The notes: a model not told the origin generated them from the sequence alone. Positions 16,793 through 26,873 are shown, numbered from the stretch's first letter. The stretch: DNA of 64,000 nt from Nonlabens sp. Ci31 (GCF_012974865.1 NZ_CP043633.1:3469501-3533500); one strand, 5' to 3'. Numbers and translations are program-made.

Positions 16793-16888
16793 TAATTAGG
16801 AGAGTTAGGGGACTGCTAATTATCGATCAACATTGCAACCCAATTAATTGGTGTTGTATAAATGGAGCTTCGGCTCCATTTATTTTTT
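16793..16888 (+). ncRNA. Candidate structured RNA 2 with UUCG terminator
   Basis: Same architecture as the element at 16492: hairpin TAATTAG/CTAATTA (16793-16822) whose loop contains GTTAGGGGAC, compared with GTTCAGGGGAC at the first element; a second stem around CCAATTAATTGG (16836-16856); and a terminator AAATGGAGC-TTCG-GCTCCATTT (16860-16881) followed by T6. It lies about 110 bp upstream of yifB on the same strand. The shared loop sequence and order of stems suggest two copies of one RNA family (inference). Confidence 0.5.
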
Positions 16889-16952
16889 AGTTTTATTTCT
16901 CTTTTTGTCATTGACTTTCGTTTCTAGTTTCCATTTGAAGTTGTGCAAATAA

Positions 16953-16982
16953 TTGAAAATTCGTTCAACTTTCTTACATTTA
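16953..16982 (+). promoter_or_regulatory. Promoter of the yifB/comM gene
   Basis: TTG, 19 bases, TACATTTA: 7 of 8 matches to the TAnnTTTG -7 box with the standard spacing, ending 17 bp before the start codon at 17000. Confidence 0.65.
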
Positions 16983-16999
16983 AGAAATAAATCTGCCTT

Positions 17000-18538
17000 A
17001 TGCTGACAAAAGTTTACGGAAGTGCCGTCTTTGGTGTTGAAGCCACTACCATTACTGTAGAGGTAAATGCAGACAAAGGAATAGGCTACCATCTCGTAGG
17101 ACTTCCTGATAAAGCCATAAGTGAAAGTTCTTACCGCATTACGGCAGCTCTTAAAAACGTGGGCTATAAAATGCCTGGTAAAAAATTAATACTTAATCTC
17201 TCTCCAGCCGATCTGAGGAAAGAAGGAAGTGCTTATGATTTACCATTAGCTCTAGGAATACTCAATGCCTCTGGTCAAATCAACAGTGATTTATTTAAAG
17301 ATTACATCATTATGGGCGAACTCTCTCTCGATGGACAGTTGCAGCCCATAAAAGGAGCTTTGCCTATTGCGATTAAAGCAAGGGAGGAAGGTTATAAAGG
17401 GTTTATTTTACCCAAACAAAATGCCCGAGAAGCAGCAATAGTTGATGGACTTCATGTGTATGGTGTAGATAACATTCTAGAAGTAATTGACTTTTTCCAT
17501 GAAGGAAAAGAACTAGAGGCTACTATTGTAGATACAAGAGATGAATTCTTTCAAGCCCTAGAACATCCAGAATTTGACTTTGCCGATGTAAAAGGACAAG
17601 AATCCATTAAAAGATGTATGGAAATTGCCGCTGCTGGTGGACACAATATCATATTGATAGGTCCACCTGGTGCTGGAAAAACCATGCTAGCAAAAAGGTT
17701 GCCTTCCATCTTACCTCCTATGACCTTGCAGGAAGCGCTGGAAACTACTAAGATTCATAGCGTTGCTGGTCGTACACAAGAAAAAGCAGGCTTAATGGCA
17801 CAACGTCCGTTTAGAAGTCCGCATCATACGATAAGCGATGTAGCCTTAGTGGGTGGTGGAGCCTACCCGCAACCCGGTGAGATTTCTTTAAGTCATAACG
17901 GCGTGTTGTTTTTAGATGAATTGCCAGAATTTAAAAGAACGGTGCTGGAGGTCATGCGCCAGCCGCTAGAAGATCGAGAGGTGACCATTTCAAGAGCAAA
18001 ATTTACCGTTACTTATCCGTCCAGTTTTATGCTGGTAGCCAGCATGAACCCTAGTCCTGGTGGTTATTTTAATGATCCTAATGCTCCCGTACAAAGCAGT
18101 CCAGCAGAAATGCAACGCTATCTAGGAAAGATCTCTGGTCCGTTACTGGATCGCATCGATATTCATATAGAAGTAACTCCTGTACCCTTTGAAAAACTAA
18201 CGGAAGAACGGCTTGCAGAAAAATCAACTGTTATTAGAGAACGTGTTACTGCTGCGAGAGATATACAAACAGCACGCTTCAGCGAAAATAAAAAAACACA
18301 TTACAACGCACAAATGACAGTTAAGGATATCAGGAAATACTGTATCCTTGATGAGGAGAGCAAACAAATGCTTAAAAATGCCATGGAACGATTAAATCTA
18401 AGCGCCAGAGCATATGATCGCATTCTCAAAGTATCTAGAACTATAGCTGACTTAGAAGCAATAGAACAATTAAATGGAGCACATATTGCTGAAGCTATTC
18501 AATACAGAAGCCTAGATCGTGAGGGCTGGCTGGGTTAA
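17000..18538 (+). CDS. comM: YifB/ComM family Mg-chelatase-like AAA+ ATPase
   Basis: A 512-residue AAA+ helicase-like protein. The N-terminal ChlI-type domain starts MLTKVYGSAVFGVEATTITVEV. Walker A GPPGAGKT lies near residue 221, Walker B VLFLDELPEF near 306, and the C-terminal domain (ILKVSRTIADLEAIEQLNGAHIAEAIQYRSLDR) is complete. ComM promotes branch migration during integration of taken-up DNA; other YifB proteins are less well defined. It has its own promoter and stands downstream of the second structured RNA candidate. Confidence 0.92.
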   Translation: MLTKVYGSAVFGVEATTITVEVNADKGIGYHLVGLPDKAISESSYRITAALKNVGYKMPGKKLILNLSPADLRKEGSAYDLPLALGILNASGQINSDLFKDYIIMGELSLDGQLQPIKGALPIAIKAREEGYKGFILPKQNAREAAIVDGLHVYGVDNILEVIDFFHEGKELEATIVDTRDEFFQALEHPEFDFADVKGQESIKRCMEIAAAGGHNIILIGPPGAGKTMLAKRLPSILPPMTLQEALETTKIHSVAGRTQEKAGLMAQRPFRSPHHTISDVALVGGGAYPQPGEISLSHNGVLFLDELPEFKRTVLEVMRQPLEDREVTISRAKFTVTYPSSFMLVASMNPSPGGYFNDPNAPVQSSPAEMQRYLGKISGPLLDRIDIHIEVTPVPFEKLTEERLAEKSTVIRERVTAARDIQTARFSENKKTHYNAQMTVKDIRKYCILDEESKQMLKNAMERLNLSARAYDRILKVSRTIADLEAIEQLNGAHIAEAIQYRSLDREGWLG

Positions 18539-18665
18539 CAAATACAAAACATCGCTAAGGAAATGTTTTTACAGAAGATTATTCCAGTTTTAATTCGATT
18601 ACTCTAACAGTTTATGTACATTGACTGACTTTGTAGCCTTTTTAATAATTATTAAGCTTTTATAC

Positions 18666-19016
18666 ATGCCCTTAACTATACTTCCACTAACTGATCTCAG
18701 AGAGTCTTTTGAAAATGACAAAAACATCCTCGGCGCGATTTTAGATATTTTTATGGTAGAGGTGCCTGAAGATTGTCTTTTGCTGCAACAAAGTATAAAC
18801 AGTGGCGATTACACGACTGCAGGAATGCAAGCTCATAAAGTAAAATCTAGTTATAGAACCTTAGGGATTACAAAAATGGCAACTATTTTACAAGGAATAG
18901 AAGATCGTGCAAAAAACAAAAAAGATATGCAGGATATTCCAAATTTACTCCATCAATTTAATGAAAATTATGAGCAAATTAATGCGCAAGTCTTGTACAC
19001 CAAAGAACATCTTTAG
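18666..19016 (+). CDS. Histidine phosphotransfer (Hpt) domain protein
   Basis: 116 residues from ATG 18666; the frame is open upstream, but the hydrophobic extension looks unrelated. It is a single Hpt domain of four helices with the phospho-accepting His in MQAHKVKSSYRTLG (near residue 58). Hpt proteins pass phosphate between hybrid kinases and response regulators. No hybrid kinase is adjacent; the nearest in the window is at 50882. Confidence 0.8.
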   Translation: MPLTILPLTDLRESFENDKNILGAILDIFMVEVPEDCLLLQQSINSGDYTTAGMQAHKVKSSYRTLGITKMATILQGIEDRAKNKKDMQDIPNLLHQFNENYEQINAQVLYTKEHL

Positions 19017-19098
19017 ACACTCTTAAAGTTATCTCATTTAAAATAAAAATGCCTAGGGTTAGTTTCTTTTTACTTTCTCTATCTTATTTTCTTTATAG

Positions 19099-19380
19099 CT
19101 TAAGGATGGCAAACTCATTACCCTATCTGGTTTTGAATTTACGGATACTGACGGGACTGTAAACTATGGATCCACATTTGCGAGCCCTAATCCAACAGTA
19201 CGAATCATCGACAATACTGATACCTATAACGGGACAGTTGCCGTTACCTAAGTATTTGAACCAGGTGTATATCAAAACGCTGCTTGTTGTACCGGTGCTA
19301 TTCCTCTACACCACATTTAAGGAGCTTGGCAATTGGATCCTAGTGCAGTTTCTAATTCGACCTTCTTAAAGAATTTAACT
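19099..19380 (+). pseudogene. Remnant of a secreted-protein gene
   Basis: One frame reads LKDGKLITLSGFEFTDTDGT, then SPNPTVRIIDNTDTYNGTVAVT, stop, VFEPGVYQNAACCTGAIPL, stop, and WQLDPSAVSNSTFLKNLT. This looks like about 90 residues of an exported protein with two in-frame stops (TAA near 19250 and 19318) and no N-terminus. It abuts the DUF4268 gene on the other strand. Family not recognised. Confidence 0.55.
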
Positions 19381-19803
19381 CTCTATAACATCTTTGTATT
19401 CTCTAAAAAATAATTCTAGGCGATCCATATAGGTGTAAAAAAAATCATAGACCTCAGGCCAGTCGGTTTGCTTCTGTATTTTGACTCCTTCATACATCAC
19501 AAATACTCTCGAAATTGTCTTCCCGGATTCTAATATATAATTCTCTTCAAAAATAAGTTCATCACTCACTTCTTCCTTCATTATATTTTTTAGGCTTATT
19601 AGTTTTTCATAGTAATAAGCTCTAAAAATAGCGTCATCAGGAGTGATTTCTATAGACACCAAAGCCCGACGATCTTCAAATGAAAATTTAAGTATAACAT
19701 CCTTGAGCTTTGTATCGTACAACAACCATTTGCGATCGTATCGCTTCCCAAACATGGTCCAGAATTGTTGTCTTATATTCTTTGCTTGTTCTTTAGAGTA
19801 CAT
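19375..19803 (-). CDS. DUF4268 domain protein
   Basis: 142 residues, soluble. MYSKEQAKNIRQQFWTMFGKRY, followed by KDVILKFSFEDRRALVSIEI and ending YMDRLELFFREYKDVIE, is the typical DUF4268 layout, a family distantly related to nuclease-like folds but with no demonstrated activity known to me. It is monocistronic, surrounded by a pseudogene fragment and a divergent T9SS substrate gene. Confidence 0.8.
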   Translation of the reverse strand: MYSKEQAKNIRQQFWTMFGKRYDRKWLLYDTKLKDVILKFSFEDRRALVSIEITPDDAIFRAYYYEKLISLKNIMKEEVSDELIFEENYILESGKTISRVFVMYEGVKIQKQTDWPEVYDFFYTYMDRLELFFREYKDVIES

Positions 19804-19956
19804 AATTAATCGATAAAAGTCAAATATATCCTATAATTTTGATAATCGACAGGTTACTACATCGTTTTCGTTAGTTTTATATAAAACATTTCATTCCGAT
19901 TGATAAGTAATTTAATTTGCAATTAGATTGTTAAAACTTTTAAGAACCCATATCCT

Positions 19957-22335
19957 ATGAAGCCAAAATACGCACTTAGCTTAATTACATTTTTAATCGT
20001 TTCCTATGGAATCGCTCAAGTTACTTTCTTTGGTAATGGGAATAGTGGTTTTGGTGATGCTATAGGAAGTGGAAACATCGTTATTCAAGAAACTGCTGGT
20101 ACCATTACCATCAACATAACTAAGGGAACTGCCGATTTTAATGACACTATGGTGATCTATTTTGATACCGGTGCTCCTGGAAGAACCGTCATCAATAGCG
20201 ATGTAGAAGATTTTCAAGATCAAAACAGACAAGCCATTTCATCTGCGGGGCCTAATTCTTCAACTATTACTTTTCCTCCAGGATTTGAAGCCACTCACGC
20301 TATTGCAGTAAATACTGGATTTGGTGGTTTATGGAGTATTCCAGCAACTGGATTTGTCGGTAATGACGGACTCCCTTTTGTAACTGCTGTAGGACAGCCA
20401 GCATCTAATACATCAAGTCTTTTTCAAATGACGTTTACCTATGCCGATTTAGGCATCACAAATACTGCTGATGGATTTGACTTTGTTGCTACTTACCTCA
20501 ACGGAGGTAACGGGTTCCTATCTAATGAAGGTTATGGAACAGGATTTATTTCCAGCAACCATGGAGACCAGCGTACCCCCTTAAATTTTGAAACTTATTT
20601 CAGTTACCCAGATGATGCTATTTACGGTATCGCAAGAACTTCTGCTTCTGGATTTTACAATAGTAATTTGGTGTGGCAAAACGGCAATATTCCTGCCGCG
20701 ACAGATCGCATCATTATCGATCACTCCATCGCCACAGATATTCCGGTAACTGTTGATAATGAAATGATCATCAATGCTTCCAAAAGCTTAACTATTTCTG
20801 CCAATCAAACACTAACTCTAAATGGCAGCTTACAAAATGATGGCCAGCTTACATTTGACAGTAATGCAAATGGAAGTGCTCAATTTATTAATGGAACTAG
20901 TGCGAGCATATCCCAACCTGTAAATGCAAATCGATTTATCCCTGCTTTGACTCATACCCGTCGTGCCTTCCGTTTTGTGACTTCTTCAGTAACCACAACT
21001 GGAAGTATTTACGATAACTGGCAAACTGCTGGAGCTTCTGTACCTGGTGTGGGAACTCATATTACTGGATCTACAACTGGTGCCAACGGTTTTGATACGA
21101 CTATTTCTGGAGAACCATCTATGTTTACTTATGGCATCCATCCAGTTAGTGGAACCTTAGACTGGTATGAGGTGGCAAATACCGATGTGGCAAACTTGGC
21201 TGCTGGAAAGCCGTATCGCTTGTTCATTAGGGGAGATCGTAATTATAACCTTTTATCTTCACCGACAGATCCAGTAAATAGTGATGTTATATTGCCAGTT
21301 ACTGGAACATTAAACCTAGCAGCTACCGTAAACTCTGGAGCCTTAAATTCTAGCGCAGGTGATTTTAGCTTTGTAGGGAACCCTTATCAAGCAACAGTTG
21401 ATATGAATCTAGTTAGTAAAAATAATATCAACCCTAATTTTATATATGTTTGGAATCCTAACGCTAGCACTAGAGGTGCTTATGAAACCGTATTAGTAGA
21501 CGGAATGAATCCAGATGCGAATCAATACGTGCAACCAGGACAGAGCTTCTTCGTTACTACGGTGGCAAACGGACCTGCTGCACTAGATTTTAAAGCTGCT
21601 GATAAAGTAGTTGCTCAAAATTCAGTAGGCTTATTTTCTACTTCTAATAATAGACCAGAAATAACGATCTCTTTAAGTCCAACTGGAACTATAAATAATA
21701 GACTCGACCTTTTAAGAATTTTCATGGATGGTGATAATACGGTAAATACATTTGACGCTTTAAAACTTCAAAATCTTGATGAAAGTCTATCCTGCAATAA
21801 AAATGGACAACTCTTTAGTATTGAAAGCAAAGCAATACCAGTGGATGGAGAAGTGATTGCTCTCGATATTCAAAACTACCGAACTACAGCCTATTCTTTT
21901 AGCATAGCCTTGAACAATTTAAACGCTGGGATCAGTGCAAAATTACATGACAGCTATTTGAATACCAATCATGATCTTAATGATGGTGACAATACAATTT
22001 CTTTTATAGCAGACCCAGCAATTACTGGTGCTACAGCAACCAACCGTTTTTCATTACAGTTTACCAATACCACTTTAAGCGAGATGGATAAAAAAGAAGA
22101 TCTCTTTAGTTTCTATCCAAATCCTACAGAAAATAGTAGGATTGTTTTAAAACTGAATAGACTTCAACCTGGGACTGATTTAAATATTTATGACACTTTA
22201 GGTCAGTTGGTTTATACCGCTCAGATGAACGAGACAACTGCATCTTTAGATCTTACAACAATAGGAACTGGAATCTATTTTATTAAAGTTCGTTCTGGCG
22301 ATCAATCAACTACTAAGAAGTTACTAATCAAATAA
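19957..22335 (+). CDS. Large T9SS-secreted surface protein
   Basis: 792 residues: signal peptide (about 1-20, ending YGIAQ), a beta-rich body with Thr/Asn/Gly-rich repeats, no catalytic motif I can name, and a C-terminal T9SS type A sorting domain (FSFYPNPTENSRIVLKL, LNIYDTLGQLVYTAQ, IGTGIYFIKV, KKLLIK). The middle part (PALTHTRRAFRFVTSSVTTT, AGKPYRLFIRGDRN, FSFVGNPYQATVDMN) resembles regions found in many large flavobacterial surface proteins. Probable role: surface structure or adhesion (inference). It is followed by a strong terminator. Confidence 0.8.
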   Translation: MKPKYALSLITFLIVSYGIAQVTFFGNGNSGFGDAIGSGNIVIQETAGTITINITKGTADFNDTMVIYFDTGAPGRTVINSDVEDFQDQNRQAISSAGPNSSTITFPPGFEATHAIAVNTGFGGLWSIPATGFVGNDGLPFVTAVGQPASNTSSLFQMTFTYADLGITNTADGFDFVATYLNGGNGFLSNEGYGTGFISSNHGDQRTPLNFETYFSYPDDAIYGIARTSASGFYNSNLVWQNGNIPAATDRIIIDHSIATDIPVTVDNEMIINASKSLTISANQTLTLNGSLQNDGQLTFDSNANGSAQFINGTSASISQPVNANRFIPALTHTRRAFRFVTSSVTTTGSIYDNWQTAGASVPGVGTHITGSTTGANGFDTTISGEPSMFTYGIHPVSGTLDWYEVANTDVANLAAGKPYRLFIRGDRNYNLLSSPTDPVNSDVILPVTGTLNLAATVNSGALNSSAGDFSFVGNPYQATVDMNLVSKNNINPNFIYVWNPNASTRGAYETVLVDGMNPDANQYVQPGQSFFVTTVANGPAALDFKAADKVVAQNSVGLFSTSNNRPEITISLSPTGTINNRLDLLRIFMDGDNTVNTFDALKLQNLDESLSCNKNGQLFSIESKAIPVDGEVIALDIQNYRTTAYSFSIALNNLNAGISAKLHDSYLNTNHDLNDGDNTISFIADPAITGATATNRFSLQFTNTTLSEMDKKEDLFSFYPNPTENSRIVLKLNRLQPGTDLNIYDTLGQLVYTAQMNETTASLDLTTIGTGIYFIKVRSGDQSTTKKLLIK

Positions 22336-22356
22336 AGTTCACATCAAACCATAAGA

Positions 22357-22386
22357 CCCCTCGAAATGACTTTCAAGGGGTTTTTT
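22357..22386 (+). terminator. Terminator of the T9SS surface protein gene
   Basis: Stem CCCCT-c-GAAA/TTTC-a-AGGGG with a TGAC loop and T6. Confidence 0.85.
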
Positions 22387-22654
22387 ATTTGGAAAATTTT
22401 TGACCAAGACCCATACATATGCAAGAATTAAAATATTTTCCGCTAATGGTTTATTATATCCTGCACCTACTTTTATAATGGCTTGTTACTATATTTAGAA
22501 ATAAGGCTGTTGTTACTCTAGCTGTATATAGCGATTTATCATTCAAGTGAATATCCTGTCGCTTACCCAACATGGCCCAAAAACTCGCCTTATGTTTTTT
22601 ATTTCTTCTTTGAGATCAACTAACGAATTTGATAGAGAATTTTATCTAAAAAAT
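22387..22654. other. Gene-free stretch between two terminators
   Basis: No coding potential, repeats or promoter motifs noticed. It separates the plus-strand T9SS gene from the convergent S9 peptidase gene. Confidence 0.5.
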
Positions 22655-22686
22655 AAAAACTCTGCAGAAAATACTACAGAGTTTTT
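22655..22686 (-). terminator. Terminator of the S9 peptidase gene
   Basis: Perfect stem AAAAACTCTG/CAGAGTTTTT with a 12-base loop, and T-rich flanks on both sides. Confidence 0.75.
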
Positions 22687-22740
22687 ATGATTTTTATTTA
22701 ATAACATACACCCATCAAGACTTTTTATATTCTTTTAGGC

Positions 22741-25176
22741 CTACTCTTCTACGACTCTATTCTTTACATATTTCTCCAACCACATATCTTGTTCCCATAA
22801 GACGTGCAGTATAGATTCTTTTGCACGATAACCATGACTTTCCTTAGGCAACATCACCAGTCTTGCCGTTGCTCCTAGTCCTTTTAAGGCATTGAAATAA
22901 CGCTCGCTTTGTAATGGATAGGTTCCTGAATTATTATCTGCTTGACCGTGTATGAGAAGTAAAGGCTCGTCTACCTTTTCTGCATTCATGAATGGAGACA
23001 TGGTGTTATAGACCTCTGGCGCATCCCAGTAACTGCGTTCTTCACTTTGAAAACCAAATGGTGTTAAGGTTCTATTGTAAGCACCTGATCTCGCAATTCC
23101 GGCCGCAAAAAGGTCTGAATGTGCCAGTAGATTTGCGGTCATAAAAGCGCCATAGCTATGACCTCCTACGGCTACTCTATTTCTATCTATATAGCCCAAT
23201 TCATCCACAGCATCGATTGCTGCTTTTCCATTTGCTACCAGTTGTTTTATAAAGGTATCGTTAGGCTCTTCATCTCCTTCTCCAACAATAGGAAATGCAG
23301 CATCATCCAAGACCACATAACCTTTCATCACCCAGTATACAAAACTTCCATAACTAGGATAAATAAACTCATTAGGGTTTTGGGTGTTTTGTGCTGCACT
23401 AGCTTTGTCCTTAAATTCTCGTGGATATGCCCAAAGAAGCATCGGCAACTTTTCCTTTTTACTTTTATCGTAATTAGGAGGTAAATACATAGTGGCGCTT
23501 AACTCCAGGCCATCATCTCTTTGGTAGGTAATCAATTCTTTTTGAACATTTTGCAATCCTTCAAATGGATTTTCAAAAAACGTAATTTGCTTTAAATCAT
23601 TTTTGCGATCTATATCCCTGATGTAATAATTTGGGTAAGTAGTAGGTGATTCTATACGAACTAAAATTTCACCCTTATCCATATCTATAGCCTCCATCAA
23701 GTTCTCCTTTTTATCTGTATAAGCAGATTCATAAAGCCTTTTTGTTTTCTTCGTCTTCAAATCCATTTGATCTATAAATGGAAACTGTCCCTTATCAGAA
23801 TACCCCTCCCCAATAAGAAAGGCTTTATTTCCATTTAACTTTAAAACATTTTGATCCCATGTATTCTTTGTAGTTACAAAATTACCCGGATCAGAATACA
23901 CATCTTGATAGTTGCGGTCGCTGATAATCACTGGTTTTTCATTAGGATCATTAGGATCAAAAACATAGGTGCGCTGGTTGCGAGTGTTCCACCAGTAATC
24001 ATAAGCAATGGCTGTATCTTCATCGCCATAAGTCACACCCCTAAAACGATCTATAGTCTTCAATAACTCTACTGCAGTTCCTTTTTCAAATGGTGCCTCC
24101 CAAGAATAGAGTGCATCGCGATAGGCTACTTCATTTGCAGGGTCTCCACCATCTAGCGCCAGCACATAATGTAAGGTATGTGGTCGGTCAGATCGCCAAG
24201 AAAGCTCTCGTATTCCTTCCCGCTCCGACATAAAACCTTTGGGCATCTCTTCTATAAGTGGGACATCATTAACTGGTGCTACAAGCTTTGCACTGCTGTC
24301 ATAAACATCCATCTGTTTTGGAAACCTACCGTAAGTTACGATATAAGAAAACGGCTTTTTAAGCTGCGTCACTAATACATGAGAACCGTCTGGTGAGAAA
24401 GAAACTTCACTGTACATAGCACTAGGTAAAAAAGCACTCTTAGAACCGTCTAGTTGTACTTGTACGAGCTTACTTAACGCCAACTGCTCAAAATTATGCT
24501 CGTCAGAGGGGTTTTTAAGAAGGTCCTGATAGGTTCTATTTTGAGCTTTTGACCCATCGCTGGTAGAAATAGTAGGTCCAGATGGTACTTCTACACTGGT
24601 GTCTATCAATGCTTTCTTATCGTCAGCTAGCATTTTTACCAACAATGATTTCCCATCCTTAAACCAGCGTATAGGGTTTCCCATATTGGCATTTACCGTC
24701 GCACTGGTTAGCTTTGTTGCCATAGCTTTTTCCGTATCGAGAATCCATACTTCGGTACCGCTTTTGGCGGTATGCGTCATAGCAATCATGGACTGGTCAG
24801 GCGACCAATTGATGTTGGATAGTTTTGGTTGATCTGGCAAGCCAGTAACAAACTGTAGATTCTTACTGCCTACTTTTTGAACGGCAACTTTATCGTAAAA
24901 GGTCACACGACTACCTATCTGAGTAGCTGGATTGATGCGCAGGCCACCCAGTCTCATTTCTTTTTCTGAAAGCTCTTCAATGGACTTATAAGTATCTCTG
25001 TAGAGCAATACCATAATTTCAGTAGCGTCATCGATAAGTGTTGTTGGTGGTCGATCGTAATCCACCAGTGCCATTATTTCTTCAGACGGCTGCTGGTAGT
25101 TTAATTTTTCCTGCGATGTCGCTTTAGAGAAAATGAAAATGGCGCATACAAAAAAGTACCAATAGGATTTATTCAT
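22741..25176 (-). CDS. Exported S9 family (prolyl oligopeptidase-type) peptidase
   Basis: 811 residues: signal peptide (about 1-21), an N-terminal beta-propeller-like region (about 90-520), and a C-terminal alpha/beta-hydrolase domain. Catalytic residues are visible: Ser in VAVGGHSYGAFMTANLL (about 675), Asp in LLIHGQADNNSG and His in LPKESHGYRAKES. The overall pattern fits glutamyl-endopeptidase-like S9 enzymes of Bacteroidota, which digest peptides in the periplasm. Monocistronic, with its own terminator. Confidence 0.88.
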   Translation of the reverse strand: MNKSYWYFFVCAIFIFSKATSQEKLNYQQPSEEIMALVDYDRPPTTLIDDATEIMVLLYRDTYKSIEELSEKEMRLGGLRINPATQIGSRVTFYDKVAVQKVGSKNLQFVTGLPDQPKLSNINWSPDQSMIAMTHTAKSGTEVWILDTEKAMATKLTSATVNANMGNPIRWFKDGKSLLVKMLADDKKALIDTSVEVPSGPTISTSDGSKAQNRTYQDLLKNPSDEHNFEQLALSKLVQVQLDGSKSAFLPSAMYSEVSFSPDGSHVLVTQLKKPFSYIVTYGRFPKQMDVYDSSAKLVAPVNDVPLIEEMPKGFMSEREGIRELSWRSDRPHTLHYVLALDGGDPANEVAYRDALYSWEAPFEKGTAVELLKTIDRFRGVTYGDEDTAIAYDYWWNTRNQRTYVFDPNDPNEKPVIISDRNYQDVYSDPGNFVTTKNTWDQNVLKLNGNKAFLIGEGYSDKGQFPFIDQMDLKTKKTKRLYESAYTDKKENLMEAIDMDKGEILVRIESPTTYPNYYIRDIDRKNDLKQITFFENPFEGLQNVQKELITYQRDDGLELSATMYLPPNYDKSKKEKLPMLLWAYPREFKDKASAAQNTQNPNEFIYPSYGSFVYWVMKGYVVLDDAAFPIVGEGDEEPNDTFIKQLVANGKAAIDAVDELGYIDRNRVAVGGHSYGAFMTANLLAHSDLFAAGIARSGAYNRTLTPFGFQSEERSYWDAPEVYNTMSPFMNAEKVDEPLLLIHGQADNNSGTYPLQSERYFNALKGLGATARLVMLPKESHGYRAKESILHVLWEQDMWLEKYVKNRVVEE

Positions 25177-25335
25177 GATAATAAGCTTTTGATGATGGAT
25201 ATAAGGATCACAATTTAATGAATTTTTACATTATAACAGGCTCTTATAAAAAATAGAGCGTTCTGTACCTGCCTGCTTTAAAATATAATTGGGTAATCCT
25301 TATTCATTATTTTAGATTCCCATTACCTTTGTAGT

Positions 25336-26772
25336 ATGTTTAAAAATGATACTATTGTTGCATTAGCAACTCCTGCTGGCTCTGGTGCTATAGCCGTAAT
25401 TAGAATCTCTGGTTCGGATGCGCATCGTATTGCAGGGGCTATTTTTGTTCCCGCTTTCGCGAAAGCGGAATCCAAATCATTACAGGAAACCTATAATAAA
25501 TTAGGAGCAAATACGGTCACTCTCGGACACATCTACCATGGCGACCGAGTGATAGATCAAGTATTATTAACCAAATTTGTCGCACCAAGATCATACACTG
25601 GCGAGCATGTGGTAGAAATTTCATGTCACGGTTCCATCTATATCCAACAAGAGGTCATAGCGATTTGCTTGAAGAATGGCGCACGCATGGCACAAGCTGG
25701 AGAATTTACTTTACAGGCCTTTTTAAACGCAAAAATGGATCTTTCACAAGCAGAAGCCGTAGCCGATTTAATCGCTAGTGAAAGTGAGAGTGCGCACCAG
25801 ATTGCCATACAGCAAATGCGAGGTGGTTTTTCTAGTGAGTTAAAAGACTTGAGAACACAATTACTCAATTTTGCCAGCTTGATAGAGTTAGAACTGGACT
25901 TTAGTGAGGAAGACGTAGCCTTTGCTAACCGTGATGAGCTTAGAACACTATTGAATCGCAGTCAGCAAACCTTGAGAAAACTCATCGACTCCTTTGCTTT
26001 AGGAAATGTATTAAAAACAGGTATTCCAGTTGCTATAGTCGGCGAACCTAACGTAGGGAAATCGACTTTATTAAATGCATTGCTCAATGAAGAAAAAGCT
26101 ATTGTAAGCGATATTCCGGGAACTACACGTGATTCTATTGAAGATGAAATCAATATAGAAGGGATACGCTTTAGACTTATTGATACAGCGGGATTGCGGG
26201 AAACCACAGATACTATTGAAGGAATGGGTATACAGCGTTCTTATGCAAAGGCAGAACAGTCCAAACTGGTTTTGTATTTACTAGACGCTACCCAACTCAA
26301 TACAGCTCCTGGAATTATTCATTGCTTGATGCGCATACAAATCATGCGCGAAAAATTTCCTGATAAACCTTTGGTGGTTATTTTGAACAAGATCGATCAG
26401 ATATCAGGACTTGAACATGCTGAAATCACCAAAAAAATTCAAAAAAAATCACCAGACACCATTCTGATTTCGCTCAGTGCCAAATCTTATGTTGGTGTAG
26501 AAGAATTAAAAACTGCACTGGTACAAAGTTTTAATAGCGGTGCCCTTTCTCAAGATGATTCTATCGTAAGTAATGCCAGACATTACGATGCCTTACAAAT
26601 GGCCTATAGCTCCTTACTAGAAGTACAAACAGGAATAGAGAACGATATCTCCAGCGAATTTCTAGCCATAGACATACGCGCTACAGCAGAGTCTTTAGGC
26701 ATTATTACCGGAGAAATTACCAATGATGAACTGCTTGGTAATATATTCTCTCAGTTTTGTATTGGGAAGTAA
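25336..26772 (+). CDS. mnmE: tRNA modification GTPase MnmE
   Basis: 478 residues. The N-terminal folate-binding domain has DTIVALATPAGSGAIAVIRISGS. The GTPase domain has GEPNVGKSTLLNALL (236-250), the G2 Thr in IPGTTRD, DTAGLRET and LNKID, and the protein ends in the required FCIGK. With MnmG it modifies U34 of certain tRNAs. A TAnnTTTG box (TACCTTTG, 25324-25331) ends only 4 bp before the ATG, which implies a leaderless or nearly leaderless mRNA. The dispersed palindrome at 25451-25468 is read in frame as P-A-F-A-K-A. Confidence 0.97.
   Translation: MFKNDTIVALATPAGSGAIAVIRISGSDAHRIAGAIFVPAFAKAESKSLQETYNKLGANTVTLGHIYHGDRVIDQVLLTKFVAPRSYTGEHVVEISCHGSIYIQQEVIAICLKNGARMAQAGEFTLQAFLNAKMDLSQAEAVADLIASESESAHQIAIQQMRGGFSSELKDLRTQLLNFASLIELELDFSEEDVAFANRDELRTLLNRSQQTLRKLIDSFALGNVLKTGIPVAIVGEPNVGKSTLLNALLNEEKAIVSDIPGTTRDSIEDEINIEGIRFRLIDTAGLRETTDTIEGMGIQRSYAKAEQSKLVLYLLDATQLNTAPGIIHCLMRIQIMREKFPDKPLVVILNKIDQISGLEHAEITKKIQKKSPDTILISLSAKSYVGVEELKTALVQSFNSGALSQDDSIVSNARHYDALQMAYSSLLEVQTGIENDISSEFLAIDIRATAESLGIITGEITNDELLGNIFSQFCIGK
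25451..25468. repeat. Dispersed palindrome within mnmE
   Basis: An 18-bp perfect palindrome CCGCTTTCGCGAAAGCGG, coding for P-A-F-A-K-A in the N-terminal domain. Confidence 0.85.
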
Positions 26773-26814
26773 ACCCTACAAAACAAACAAATAAGAAACC
26801 AGTACTAAACCACT

Positions 26815-26843
26815 AAAAAGTCCTCTAATACAGGGCTTTTTTT
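26815..26843 (+). terminator. Terminator of mnmE
   Basis: Stem AAAAAGTCCT/AGGGCTTTTT (one T-G wobble) with a 7-base loop and continuing T-tract, about 40 bp after the mnmE stop. Confidence 0.7.
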
Positions 26844-26873
26844 ATGTGTAACTAGGTGACCTTAAACTTAGTT

